Shown: piece by piece, positions 43,975-53,894 of the stretch | Numbering within the stretch: position 1 is the first letter of the stretch | How the letters are laid out: every line of letters begins with the position of its first letter | Origin: Pseudomonas sp. BGI-2 | GTDB lineage: Bacteria > Pseudomonadota > Gammaproteobacteria > Pseudomonadales > Pseudomonadaceae | NCBI RefSeq assembly: GCF_004310295.1 | Contig: NZ_SISB01000016.1 | Coordinates: 55,561-119,560, forward strand | DNA: 64,000 bases | Direction: 5' to 3' | Program-made: the position numbers and the translations under genes | The notes under the pieces: generated by a model | Databases searched by the model: none | What the model was told of the DNA's origin: nothing | Seen by the model: only the letters and a program-made list of their open reading frames with translations

Positions 43975-45885
43975 ATGATTCGACTTCAGAACCTGACTTT
44001 ACAGCGTGGCCCGCAACGTCTGCTAGAAGACGCCGAGCTGACCCTGCACGCCGGCCACAAAGCCGGCCTCATCGGTGCCAACGGCGCCGGCAAATCGAGC
44101 CTGTTCGCCTTGCTTCTGGGTGACCTGCACCCGGACTCGGGTGATTGCTTCTTGCCGGCGGACTGGCGCATCGCCCACATGCGCCAGGAGATCGACACCC
44201 TCGATCGCGTGGCGGTCGACTATGTGCTCGATGGCGACCTGCGACTGCGCGAGGTGCAACGCGACCTCGCCGCAGCCGAAGCGGCCCATGACGGTGCCGC
44301 TCAGGCCCGCCTGCACTCCGAGCTCGACAGCGCCGACGGTTACACCGCCGACGCCCGGGCGCGCAAGTTGCTGGCGGGGCTTGGGTTCACCAACGAGCAA
44401 ATGGATCGCCAGGTAGGAGATTTCTCTGGTGGTTGGCGGATGCGTCTGAACTTGGCGCAGGCTTTGATGTGCCCATCGGACCTGCTGCTACTCGACGAAC
44501 CAACCAACCACTTGGACCTCGACGCCATCATCTGGCTCGAAGAATGGCTCAAAAGCTATCCCGGCACCTTGCTGCTGATTTCCCACGACCGGGACTTCCT
44601 CGATGCCGTGGTCGATCACGTGGCCCATGTCGATCAGCGCAAGATCACCCTGTATCGCGGTGGTTACAGCGCGTTTGAACGCGCCCGTGCCGAACGTCTG
44701 GCCCAGCAACAGCAGGCCTACGAGAAGCAGCAGGCGCAACGTGCGCACATGGAAAGTTACATCGCCCGCTTCAAGGCCCAGGCCACCAAGGCCCGTCAGG
44801 CCCAGAGCCGGATCAAGGCGCTGGAGCGGATGGAAGAGTTGTCCGCCGCCCACGTCGACTCGCCGTTTGACTTCGTCTTCCGCGAATCTCAGAAAATCTC
44901 CAGCCCGTTGATTGATCTGTCGGATGCTCGTCTGGGTTATGGCGACAAAGCCGTGCTGGAGAAGGTCAAGCTGCAACTGACCCCCGGCGCGCGGATCGGT
45001 TTGCTCGGCCCGAACGGCGCCGGTAAATCGACCCTGATCAAAAACCTTGCCGGTGAACTCTCGCCGTTGGCCGGTCGCCTGACCCGTGGCGAGAACACCG
45101 TCGTGGGCTACTTCGCCCAGCATCAGCTGGATTCGCTGGATGCCAAGGCCAGCCCGTTGCTGCACTTGCAGCGTCTGGCGCCGACCGAACGCGAACAGAC
45201 TCTGCGCGACTTCCTCGGTGGTTTTGACTTCCGTGGCGCGCGCATTGATGAGCCGGTGCTGAACTTCTCCGGCGGCGAAAAGGCCCGTCTGGCCTTGGCG
45301 TTGATCGCCTGGGATCGGCCGAACCTGTTGCTGCTCGACGAACCGACCAACCACCTGGACCTGGAAATGCGCCTGGCGCTGACCATGGCCCTGCAGGAAT
45401 TCAGTGGCGCAGTGCTGGTGGTCTCCCACGATCGTCATCTGCTCAAAAGCACCACCGACAATTTCTATCTGGTGGCCGACGGCAAGGTCGAGGAGTTCGA
45501 CGGTGACCTGGAAGACTATGCCCGTTGGCTGGTCGACTACCGTCAGCGCAATGCCCCGGTCAGCAACACCCCGGTCAATCCGGACAAGACCGACAAGAAA
45601 GCCCAGCGCCAGGCCGCTGCTGCGTTGCGTCAGCAACTGGCACCGCACAAGCGTGAGGCTGACAAGCTCGAAGCCGAGTTGGGCAAGCTGCACGAGAAAC
45701 TGGCGAAGATCGATACCAGCCTCGGCGACAGCGATATCTACGAACCGGCGCGCAAGAACGATTTGCGCGATCTGCTGGCCGAACAGGCCAGGTTGAAGGT
45801 GCGTGAAGCCGAACTCGAAGAAGCCTGGATGGAAGCCCTGGAACTGCTCGAAAGCATGCAGGCGGAGCTGGAGGCGCTGTCCTGA
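43975..45885 (+). CDS. ABC-F family ATPase (YheS-like)
   Basis: A 636-residue protein with two ABC domains and no membrane part. The Walker A motifs are GANGAGKSS and GPNGAGKST, the signatures FSGGWRMRL and FSGGEKARL, and both Walker B motifs are LLLDEPTNHLDL. The linker between domains (RAERLAQQQQAYEKQQAQ) and a charged C-terminal coiled coil are typical of ABC-F. These proteins bind the ribosomal E site and ease stalls; YheS is the closest type by length. I start at ATG 43975. Confidence 0.92.
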   Translation: MIRLQNLTLQRGPQRLLEDAELTLHAGHKAGLIGANGAGKSSLFALLLGDLHPDSGDCFLPADWRIAHMRQEIDTLDRVAVDYVLDGDLRLREVQRDLAAAEAAHDGAAQARLHSELDSADGYTADARARKLLAGLGFTNEQMDRQVGDFSGGWRMRLNLAQALMCPSDLLLLDEPTNHLDLDAIIWLEEWLKSYPGTLLLISHDRDFLDAVVDHVAHVDQRKITLYRGGYSAFERARAERLAQQQQAYEKQQAQRAHMESYIARFKAQATKARQAQSRIKALERMEELSAAHVDSPFDFVFRESQKISSPLIDLSDARLGYGDKAVLEKVKLQLTPGARIGLLGPNGAGKSTLIKNLAGELSPLAGRLTRGENTVVGYFAQHQLDSLDAKASPLLHLQRLAPTEREQTLRDFLGGFDFRGARIDEPVLNFSGGEKARLALALIAWDRPNLLLLDEPTNHLDLEMRLALTMALQEFSGAVLVVSHDRHLLKSTTDNFYLVADGKVEEFDGDLEDYARWLVDYRQRNAPVSNTPVNPDKTDKKAQRQAAAALRQQLAPHKREADKLEAELGKLHEKLAKIDTSLGDSDIYEPARKNDLRDLLAEQARLKVREAELEEAWMEALELLESMQAELEALS

Positions 45886-46466
45886 TGGAAGCCCTCAAGC
45901 TACCGCTGCCGGCTGGGTGGGGCGAGCCAATCTGGTTCGCCGCGCAAATCCTGATGATCCTGTTGGCGGGTTACTTCGCCCAACGCTTCGTCGCCAAATG
46001 CCTGACTCGCCTGGGCGAGCGCTACCCGTTTCCACCGCAGCTGCTGATGCCATTGCGCGGCGGTTTGCGCTGGCTGATCATGGGCAGCGCGCTGATTTTC
46101 GTGCTGGAACGCCTCGGGGTCTCGGCCACCGTGCTCTGGACTGCGTTGTCCGGTTTCGTCGCAGTGGCGGCGGTGGCGTTCTTCGCGATGTGGAGCGTGC
46201 TCTCCAACTTGCTCTGCGCGATCCTGATCTTCACCGTCGGCCCGTTCCGCATCGGTGACGTCGTCGAACTGGTGGACACCACCGACAAGCCCGGCGTCAA
46301 AGGTCGGGTGGTGGCGATCAATCTGCTCTACACCACGTTGATCGAAGCGGAAGAACTCGGGACCGGCAGTGCGATGGTGCAGGTGCCCAACAGCCTGTTC
46401 TTCCAGCGTTCGGTTCGACGCTGGCGTGGTACGGATGTGTTCTCGTCCGGCGGTTTCGAAAAGTAA
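45885..46466 (+). CDS. small MscS-like mechanosensitive channel protein
   Basis: A 193-residue membrane protein with three helices (about 17-36, 62-78 and 82-113). The last is the MscS pore helix type (FVAVAAVAFFAMWSVLSNLLCAI), followed by the beta domain TVGPFRIGDVVELVD. The large C-terminal cage of MscS is mostly absent. The start shares one base with the ABC-F stop (TGATG), so the two are translated together. Confidence 0.88.
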   Translation: MEALKLPLPAGWGEPIWFAAQILMILLAGYFAQRFVAKCLTRLGERYPFPPQLLMPLRGGLRWLIMGSALIFVLERLGVSATVLWTALSGFVAVAAVAFFAMWSVLSNLLCAILIFTVGPFRIGDVVELVDTTDKPGVKGRVVAINLLYTTLIEAEELGTGSAMVQVPNSLFFQRSVRRWRGTDVFSSGGFEK

Positions 46467-46490
46467 GCCTTCGTTGCCTGACCTACCGCT

Positions 46491-46516
46491 TTCGCGAGCA
46501 AGCCCGCTCCCACAGG
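46491..46516. repeat. single REP (family B)
   Basis: TTCGCGAGCAAGCCCGCTCC followed by CACAGG, without a mirrored partner, in the 200-base gap between the channel gene and the LysE-type exporter. Confidence 0.75.
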
Positions 46517-46669
46517 TGACCGCGTTGACGGAAAGGCTCAGGGCGTGAAGGGGGCCTAAAGCCGTAAACACTGGTCGGCGACCGCAACATCCTGCAAAAA
46601 AAACGGTAGTCATCAGCCCAAAGCCGCATTAGCTTAGACGTCTGTCACGAGTCTGAGTCGAGGTGTGCG

Positions 46670-47302
46670 ATGGAGCTTCAAACATGGCTGGCGTTTTTTG
46701 CCGCCTGCTGGGTGATCAGCCTATCTCCCGGTGCCGGCGCCATTGCGTCGATGTCCAGCGGCCTGCAATACGGTTTCTGGCGCGGTTACTGGAACGCCCT
46801 TGGCCTGCAATTGGGCCTGGCGGTACAGATCGCGATTGTCGGCGCCGGGGTTGGCGCGATTCTCACGGCATCGGCCACGGCTTTCTATGCAATCAAATGG
46901 TTCGGCGTTGCGTACCTGGTTTACCTCGCGATCAAGCAATGGCGCGCCCTGCCCAGCGACATGAGCGACGACGCCGCAGTGCGTCAGATCGGCAAGCCGC
47001 TGGCTTTGGTGTTCCGTGGATTCCTGGTCAACATCAGCAACCCCAAGGCACTGGTGTTCATGCTGGCGGTGTTGCCGCAGTTCATTGATCCACACGCGCC
47101 GCTGCTGGGCCAGTACCTGATCATCGGCGTGACCATGGTCTGCGTCGACCTGATCGTCATGGCCGGTTACACCGGGTTGGCATCGAAGGTGCTGCGCCTG
47201 TTGCGTACGCCCAAGCAGCAAAAACGCATGAACCGGACCTTTGCGGGGCTGTTCATCGGTGCTGCGGCGTTTATGGCGACGCTGCGCAAAGCCGCGGTGT
47301 AA
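46670..47302 (+). CDS. LysE/RhtB-family amino acid exporter
   Basis: A 210-residue membrane protein with about six helices. The family marks are SLSPGAGAIASMSSGLQYG near residue 20 and RGFLVNISNPKALVFMLAVLP near 115. RhtB members export homoserine, threonine or related amino acids; the substrate is not readable here. It is a single gene followed by a strong terminator. Confidence 0.93.
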   Translation: MELQTWLAFFAACWVISLSPGAGAIASMSSGLQYGFWRGYWNALGLQLGLAVQIAIVGAGVGAILTASATAFYAIKWFGVAYLVYLAIKQWRALPSDMSDDAAVRQIGKPLALVFRGFLVNISNPKALVFMLAVLPQFIDPHAPLLGQYLIIGVTMVCVDLIVMAGYTGLASKVLRLLRTPKQQKRMNRTFAGLFIGAAAFMATLRKAAV

Positions 47303-47316
47303 AACGCTTAGGTACA

Positions 47317-47346
47317 AAAAAGGCGACCCTCGAGGTCGCCTTTTTC
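47317..47346 (+). terminator. rho-independent terminator after the LysE-type gene
   Basis: AAAAAAGGCGACC-CTCGA-GGTCGCCTTTTT, an eight-pair stem with flanking A and T tracts. Confidence 0.92.
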
Positions 47347-47452
47347 ATGTCCAGAACTCACGCACAAACGCCGGTATTCGTTAACAAAGCTTGAGTGAAA
47401 GTCATTGGAAGTGAACAATGTGTTACTTCGTATTTCCAATTGAGATTCATTC

Positions 47453-49351
47453 ATGACTGCCCCGTCCCGTTTCCTGGCCTGGCTGGTGTTGCCGCTGTTT
47501 GCCTTGTGCAGTTTCAATCTGTTGGCCGACACCGTGGAAGGCGCGCCGCAAGCCCTGCATTTGCTCGATTACATTGGCGCGGACTACCCGCAGACGGTGC
47601 AAGGGGGCAAGGTCACCGACGAGTCCGAATACCGCGAGCAGCTGGAATTCATCAAGGTGCTGCAAGGCTTGATTGCCGCGTTGCCGGCCAAACCCGAAAA
47701 AGCCGGGCTGGAGCAGGGCGTCAGCGCGCTGCGCAATGCCATTGCTGCCCGTCAGGACGGCGCGGACGTGGCCCGTCAGGCTCGGCAACTCGGCGCGAAA
47801 CTGGCCGTGACCTATGAAGTCAGTCAGGCGCCGATCATTACCCCGGACCCGACCCGTGGTGCGCCGCTGTACGCCCAGCATTGCTCGGTCTGCCATGGCG
47901 ATACGGGTGCCGGCGACGGTCCGGCGGGTGTCGGTCTGACGCCGCCGCCAGCCAATCTGCGTGACACGGCGCGCCTGGATCACCTGAGCCTCTACGCGAT
48001 CTACAGCACCTTGGGCCTGGGTGTCGAAGGCACGGACATGCCGGCCTTCGCCGATCAGTTGGACGATCGTCAACGCTGGGACTTGGCGACTTACATCGCC
48101 AGTTTCAGCGCCGATCCGGCCGCAGCAAAATCCGAAAAGGCCTACAACATTGCCGACCTGGCACGTCAGACGCCGGCCGAAGTGCAGGCCGCCGATGGCC
48201 CGCAAGCCGCCGCGACGTTCCGTGCCCAGCGGGCGCAACCGCCGCAGGTCAAGCGGGGACCGGCGCAGTTGCTCGACTACACCGCTGCAACCCTGGACAA
48301 GAGCCTCTTGGCCTACCGTGCCGGTGACCACGATCAAGCCTATGACTTGTCGGTAGCGGCCTACCTGGAAGGCTTCGAACTGGTCGAGAGCTCGCTGGAC
48401 AACGTCGACGCCAACGTGCGCAAGGACACCGAAAAATCCCTGATGGCTTACCGTCAGTCGTTGCAGGACGGGTTGCCGGTGGTCCAGGCCCAGGAGCGTC
48501 TGGACGCGGCGAAGGCCAAGTTAAAGGAGTCCGCCGGGTTGCTGGGCAGCGACGGTTTGAGCTGGTCGCTGAGCTACATCTCCGGTTTGCTGATTTTGCT
48601 GCGCGAAGGTCTGGAAGCGATTCTGGTGCTGGCGGCGATTCTGGCGTTCCTGCGCAATACCGGCCAGCAGTCGGCGGTGCGTAGCGTCAACGTCGGTTGG
48701 GGCCTGGCGTTGCTGGCGGGTCTGGCAACTTGGGCGCTGGCGGCGTACGTGATCGATGTCAGCGGTTCGCAGCGTGAACTGTTGGAAGGTGCGACGGCGT
48801 TGTTCGCCGCCGTCATGGTGCTCTGGCTCGGTGTGTGGATGCACGACCGTCGCCACGCAGCGGCGTGGCAGGATTACATCAAGAGCAGCCTGGTCGGCGG
48901 CGGCGGTCGCTTCGGCTTTGCGACGCTGGCGTTTTTCTCGGTGTACCGCGAGCTGTTTGAAGTGATTCTGTTCTACGAGACCTTGTGGCTGCAGGCAGGT
49001 CCCGCCGGGCATAACGCGGTGCTGGCCGGTGGTGCCACAGCGCTGGTGTTGCTGGTCGGGCTGGCGTGGGTGATCCTGCGCGGTTCGCAGAAACTGCCGC
49101 TGTCGTTGTTCTTCAGCATCAACGCCGGACTGCTGTGCACGCTGTCGGTGGTGTTTGCCGGGCATGGCGTGAAGGCGTTGCAGGAAGCCGGGATCTTCGG
49201 CACGCGTCCGGTGCCGTTCTTTGACTTCGATTGGCTGGGCATCCACGCGGATGCGTATTCGCTGAGTGCTCAGCTTGTGGCGATCGTTGCGATCATTGTG
49301 CTGTATGGCCGTAGCTGGGTGGCGGAGAAGCGGCGGGTGCCGGTTTCTTAA
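47453..49351 (+). CDS. cytochrome c / FTR1 iron permease fusion
   Basis: A 632-residue protein. A signal peptide (LVLPLFALCSFNLLA) is followed by a periplasmic part holding a c-type heme site, CSVCH (about residues 144-148), and an alpha-helical region. The C-terminal 270 residues are an FTR1 permease with seven helices; the iron-binding REGLE motif is near residue 385 and the related YRELFE near 499. The fusion suggests iron is oxidised or handled by the attached heme domain before uptake. Domain order and length match the known cytochrome c/FTR1 family in pseudomonads. Confidence 0.92.
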   Translation: MTAPSRFLAWLVLPLFALCSFNLLADTVEGAPQALHLLDYIGADYPQTVQGGKVTDESEYREQLEFIKVLQGLIAALPAKPEKAGLEQGVSALRNAIAARQDGADVARQARQLGAKLAVTYEVSQAPIITPDPTRGAPLYAQHCSVCHGDTGAGDGPAGVGLTPPPANLRDTARLDHLSLYAIYSTLGLGVEGTDMPAFADQLDDRQRWDLATYIASFSADPAAAKSEKAYNIADLARQTPAEVQAADGPQAAATFRAQRAQPPQVKRGPAQLLDYTAATLDKSLLAYRAGDHDQAYDLSVAAYLEGFELVESSLDNVDANVRKDTEKSLMAYRQSLQDGLPVVQAQERLDAAKAKLKESAGLLGSDGLSWSLSYISGLLILLREGLEAILVLAAILAFLRNTGQQSAVRSVNVGWGLALLAGLATWALAAYVIDVSGSQRELLEGATALFAAVMVLWLGVWMHDRRHAAAWQDYIKSSLVGGGGRFGFATLAFFSVYRELFEVILFYETLWLQAGPAGHNAVLAGGATALVLLVGLAWVILRGSQKLPLSLFFSINAGLLCTLSVVFAGHGVKALQEAGIFGTRPVPFFDFDWLGIHADAYSLSAQLVAIVAIIVLYGRSWVAEKRRVPVS

Positions 49352-49372
49352 AAGGCATTCGCTTCGCTCATA

Positions 49373-49435
49373 TTCGCGGGCAAGCCTCGCTCCTACGGAT
49401 TGTGATATCTGTAGGAGCGAGGCTTGCCCGCGAAG
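49373..49435. repeat. compact REPIN (family A)
   Basis: TTCGCGGGCAAGCCTCGC... mirrored by ...GCGAGGCTTGCCCGCGAA with only a short centre. It separates the iron permease from yaiI. Confidence 0.86.
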
Positions 49436-49457
49436 CTTTTAGAAGAGGAAAAAGTCT

Positions 49458-49913
49458 ATGCGTGTCTGGATCGATGCCGACGCCTGCCCACGGGCGGCCA
49501 AGGATCTGGTGGTGAAGTTCGCCCTTAAGCGCCAGTTCGAAGTGGTGCTGGTGGCCGGGCAGCCGCAGATCAAACCGGGGCTGGCCCTGGTGAAGCTGAT
49601 CGTGGTGCCGAGCGGTCCGGACGCCGCCGATGACTATCTGGTGGAACACGCGGTGCCGGGTGAATTGGTGATTTGCAGCGATGTGCCGCTGGCCGATCGG
49701 CTGGTGAAAAAAGGCGTTGCCGCCCTAGACCCACGGGGCAAGGAATTCGATGCGCAGAACATGGGTGATCGGCTGGCGGTGCGTAACCTGTTCACCGATT
49801 TGCGTGAACAGGGCCAGATGAGCGGCGGGCCGGCGCCGTTTGGTGAGCGCGAGAAGCAGGCATTTGCCAATGCGCTGGACCGGATCCTCACGCGGCTTTC
49901 CCGTTCACAATGA
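49458..49913 (+). CDS. yaiI: YaiI/YqxD family (UPF0178) protein
   Basis: A 151-residue protein of the UPF0178 family. The opening MRVWIDADACPRAAKDL and the central VICSDVPLADRLVKKG give the acidic cluster of a PIN-like nuclease fold; RLSRSQ ends the protein. Function is unproven. AGAGGAAA precedes the start. A palindromic repeat begins at its stop codon. Confidence 0.9.
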   Translation: MRVWIDADACPRAAKDLVVKFALKRQFEVVLVAGQPQIKPGLALVKLIVVPSGPDAADDYLVEHAVPGELVICSDVPLADRLVKKGVAALDPRGKEFDAQNMGDRLAVRNLFTDLREQGQMSGGPAPFGEREKQAFANALDRILTRLSRSQ

Positions 49914-50016
49914 TCGTTCCCACGCTCTGCGTGGGAATGCCTCACTGGACGCTCTGCGTCCGCTTTGGGACGCGGAGCGTCCCCGACTGCATTCCCACGC
50001 GGAGCGTGGGAACGAT
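49913..50016. repeat. nested palindromic repeat (family C)
   Basis: ATCGTTCCCACGCTCTGCGT at the left and its complement (ACGCGGAGCGTGGGAACGAT) at the right enclose a second pair, GGACGCTCTGCGTCC and GGGACGCGGAGCGTCCC. This is a widespread Pseudomonas repeat. It starts on the last base of the yaiI stop. Confidence 0.82.
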
Positions 50017-50029
50017 TATCGAACCGGGG

Positions 50030-50698
50030 TCAGGCGTCGTTTTCGTGGGTCAGTTCGAGGACGCGGTCGACCAGTTTGTTGATCCCCGATGCCGCTTCAC
50101 TGATGCTCTGCGCCAGCATGTACGCCGGGGTGCACACCAGTTTGCGGGCCTTGTCTTCGACGATGTCGCTCACCGCGCATTCCTGGTGGGTGGCGCCCAT
50201 CTTGTTCATGGCGGCTGCCGTTTCGGCGTCGTTGCCGATGGTGCAGGTCACGCCCGGTCCATAGATTTTCGCCGCCAGCGCAGGCGAAATGCAGATCAAC
50301 CCCACCGGTTTGCCCGCTTCTGCAAACGCTTCGGTCAACGCCAGGACGTCCGGTTGAACCGTGCAGCCGGCGCCTTCGATGGCGAAGTTCGACAGGTTCT
50401 TGGCCGCGCCGAAACCCCCGGGCACGATCAGCGCGTCGAAGTCTTCGACGTCTGCTTCGCGAATATCCTTGATGTTGCCCCGGGCGATCCGCGCCGATTC
50501 CACCAGCACATTGCGCGACTCGGGCATTTCGTCGCCGGTCAGGTGATTGATCACCTGCAATTGCGAGATATTGGGGGCAAAGCACTGCACCTGAGCGCCA
50601 CGCTGGTCCAGGCGCAGCAAGGTAATCACACTTTCGTGGATCTCGGCGCCGTCGTACACGCCACAGCCGGAAAGGATCACTGCAATTTTTTTGCTCAT
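50030..50698 (-). CDS. elbB: isoprenoid biosynthesis glyoxalase ElbB
   Basis: A 222-residue protein of the DJ-1/PfpI superfamily. The family marks are VILSGCGVYDGAEIHES at the start, FAPNISQLQVINHLTGDE, and ALIVPGGFGAAKNLSNFA near residue 95. The usual nucleophile-elbow cysteine is in GLICISPALAAKI near residue 138. ElbB has weak glyoxalase activity. It stands alone and is divergent from the hydroxylase gene. Confidence 0.92.
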   Translation of the reverse strand: MSKKIAVILSGCGVYDGAEIHESVITLLRLDQRGAQVQCFAPNISQLQVINHLTGDEMPESRNVLVESARIARGNIKDIREADVEDFDALIVPGGFGAAKNLSNFAIEGAGCTVQPDVLALTEAFAEAGKPVGLICISPALAAKIYGPGVTCTIGNDAETAAAMNKMGATHQECAVSDIVEDKARKLVCTPAYMLAQSISEAASGINKLVDRVLELTHENDA

Positions 50699-50814
50699 GG
50701 GTTTTTCTCCAGATTCATGGCGTTAAATGTCCACTAATTTGTCACTCGTTGCCATAGGGTTAATTCGCGGCTACACCTAGCATCTGTCCTCAAGATTCCG
50801 ATCAGGGCGCGTCA

Positions 50815-52050
50815 ATGGACTTCATTCTGTATGCGGTGCCGTTTTTCTTTGTGCTGATTGCCGTCGAGCTGCTGGCGGACCGTTGGCGTGGGGTGAGCAA
50901 TTATCGGCTGGCGGATGCGATCAACAGCATCAGCACCGGCGTGTTGTCGACCACCACGGGCCTGTTGACCAAAGGCGTCGGCTTGGTGACCTATGCGTTT
51001 GCCCTCAAGCAGCTGGCACTGTTCGAACTCTCGGTCGACAGCGTCCGGGTCTGGGTGTTTGCCTTCGTCCTCTATGACTTCTGCTACTACTGGCTGCATC
51101 GCATGGGCCACGAGCGCAACATCCTCTGGGCCGCGCATTCGGTGCATCACCAGAGCGAGGACTACAACCTCTCCACGGCCCTGCGCCAGACCAGTACCGG
51201 CTTCCTGCTGAGCTGGATTTTCTACCTGCCGATGGCGGTGCTCGGCGTGCCGCTGCTGGTGTTCATCAGCGTCGCCGCGCTGAACCTGCTGTATCAATTC
51301 TGGGTGCATACCAAACACATTCCCAAGCTTGGCTGGTTCGAGTGGTTCTTTGTCACGCCGTCCAATCATCGGGCTCACCATGCGCAGAACGCTCTCTACA
51401 TGGATCGCAACTACGGCGGGGTGTTCATTATTTGGGACCGTCTATTTGGCTCGTTCCAGGAAGAGGACGACAACGAACCGGTGATTTTCGGCGTGACCAC
51501 GCCGCTGGCGAGCTGGAATCCGCTGTGGGCGAACGTGCAGTTTTACGCGCAGCTCTGGGATGACGCGCGGCGGGCTGAAAGCAGATGGGACAAGCTGCGG
51601 ATCTGGTTCATGCGCACCGGTTGGCGACCGGCGGATGTGGCGGCCAGGTACCCGATGAACAAACCGGACCTGAGCCAGTTCCGCAAATTCGAAGTGCCGC
51701 TGGACGGGCGTCAGCAGCTGTATGTGGCGTTGCAGTTCTGTGTCTACATTGCGCTGGGCAGCTACTTGATGAACCTGGAGCCGCGTTTGCCGACCGCAGC
51801 GCTGGTGTTGGGCTGGAGCGCGGTGGCATTGGGCTTGTTTACGTTGGGCATGGCCCTGGAGAATCGCCCGCAGGCATTGAAGCTGGAGCTGCTGCGGCTG
51901 GCATCGAATGTGCCGCTGGTGTGGCTGGCGCCGATGGTCGGGCTGTGGCCGGCCAGCGCGCTGGGCTGGATCGGCCTGCTCAGCTACAGCCTGCTCAGCG
52001 GCATCGGTCTCTACTGTTGGAGGGACCGTTTCACTCGATTGGCGTCTTAG
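50815..52050 (+). CDS. sterol desaturase / fatty acid hydroxylase superfamily protein
   Basis: A 411-residue membrane protein. The di-iron histidine clusters are HRMGHE (near residue 97), HSVHHQSE (near 108) and HRAHHAQN (near 185), the pattern of the fatty acid hydroxylase superfamily. The first 300 residues contain four to five helices; the last 120 residues add more helices of unknown role. The substrate is probably a membrane lipid. Its 3' end overlaps the convergent DedA gene by 20 bases. Confidence 0.9.
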   Translation: MDFILYAVPFFFVLIAVELLADRWRGVSNYRLADAINSISTGVLSTTTGLLTKGVGLVTYAFALKQLALFELSVDSVRVWVFAFVLYDFCYYWLHRMGHERNILWAAHSVHHQSEDYNLSTALRQTSTGFLLSWIFYLPMAVLGVPLLVFISVAALNLLYQFWVHTKHIPKLGWFEWFFVTPSNHRAHHAQNALYMDRNYGGVFIIWDRLFGSFQEEDDNEPVIFGVTTPLASWNPLWANVQFYAQLWDDARRAESRWDKLRIWFMRTGWRPADVAARYPMNKPDLSQFRKFEVPLDGRQQLYVALQFCVYIALGSYLMNLEPRLPTAALVLGWSAVALGLFTLGMALENRPQALKLELLRLASNVPLVWLAPMVGLWPASALGWIGLLSYSLLSGIGLYCWRDRFTRLAS

Positions 52051-52654
52051 TCTCGGCGGCTTTGGCCAGCTCGGCTTGCTCGTCGGCGTAGATCTTCTTC
52101 GCCAGACGGGCATTCTTGAAGCGCCGCCGTAGCCACAGGCCCAGGCCCAGTAACAGCAGGGCGCCGAGCACCCACAGCTCGTACTTCTTGACGCTGCCCA
52201 GCATGCCCTCGAGCACCGCGCCGAAGTGATACGCCGCTGCGGCCAGTGCGGCCGCCCAGATCGCGGCACCAATCCCGTTAAGCAGCAAATAACGTCCCGG
52301 CGGATAACCCGACAGGCCGATCGCCACCGGCATGACTGTGCGCAATCCATAGACAAAGCGGAAGCTCAGCACCCAGATGTCCGGGTGTTTGCGGATGTGT
52401 TCCAGCGCCCGATCACCCATCATTTGCCAGCGCGGTTTGCGCGCGAGCAATTTGCGGCCGTGTTTGCGCCCGAGGAAATACCACAGCTGATCGCCGGCAT
52501 AACTGCCACAGAACGCCACGATCGTGACGATCTTGATGTCCATGTATCCGCGGAACGCGAGGAAGCCTGCGAGCACCAGGATGGTTTCGCCTTCGAAGAA
52601 CGTGCCGAGAAAAAGGGCGAAGTAGCCGAATTCCTGAAGAAATTGTTGGAGCAT
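52031..52654 (-). CDS. DedA family inner-membrane protein
   Basis: A 207-residue membrane protein. The DedA marks are GTFFEGETILVLAGFLAFRG at residues 17-36, the central GDQLWYFLGRKHG and FRFVYGLRTVMPVAIG. DedA proteins flip or recycle lipids such as undecaprenyl phosphate and support envelope integrity. The final 25 residues are a basic/acidic cytoplasmic tail. It is convergent with the hydroxylase-like gene and divergent from hemB. Confidence 0.93.
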   Translation of the reverse strand: MLQQFLQEFGYFALFLGTFFEGETILVLAGFLAFRGYMDIKIVTIVAFCGSYAGDQLWYFLGRKHGRKLLARKPRWQMMGDRALEHIRKHPDIWVLSFRFVYGLRTVMPVAIGLSGYPPGRYLLLNGIGAAIWAAALAAAAYHFGAVLEGMLGSVKKYELWVLGALLLLGLGLWLRRRFKNARLAKKIYADEQAELAKAAETKTPIE

Positions 52655-52709
52655 TGTCTGGATGCTGGCGAAATGAACGCGCAGCCTAACCCTTCGTGCA
52701 CATTCATGA

Positions 52710-53876
<1,167 letters not shown>

Positions 53877-53894
53877 CCCTCCCAGGAACATTCC

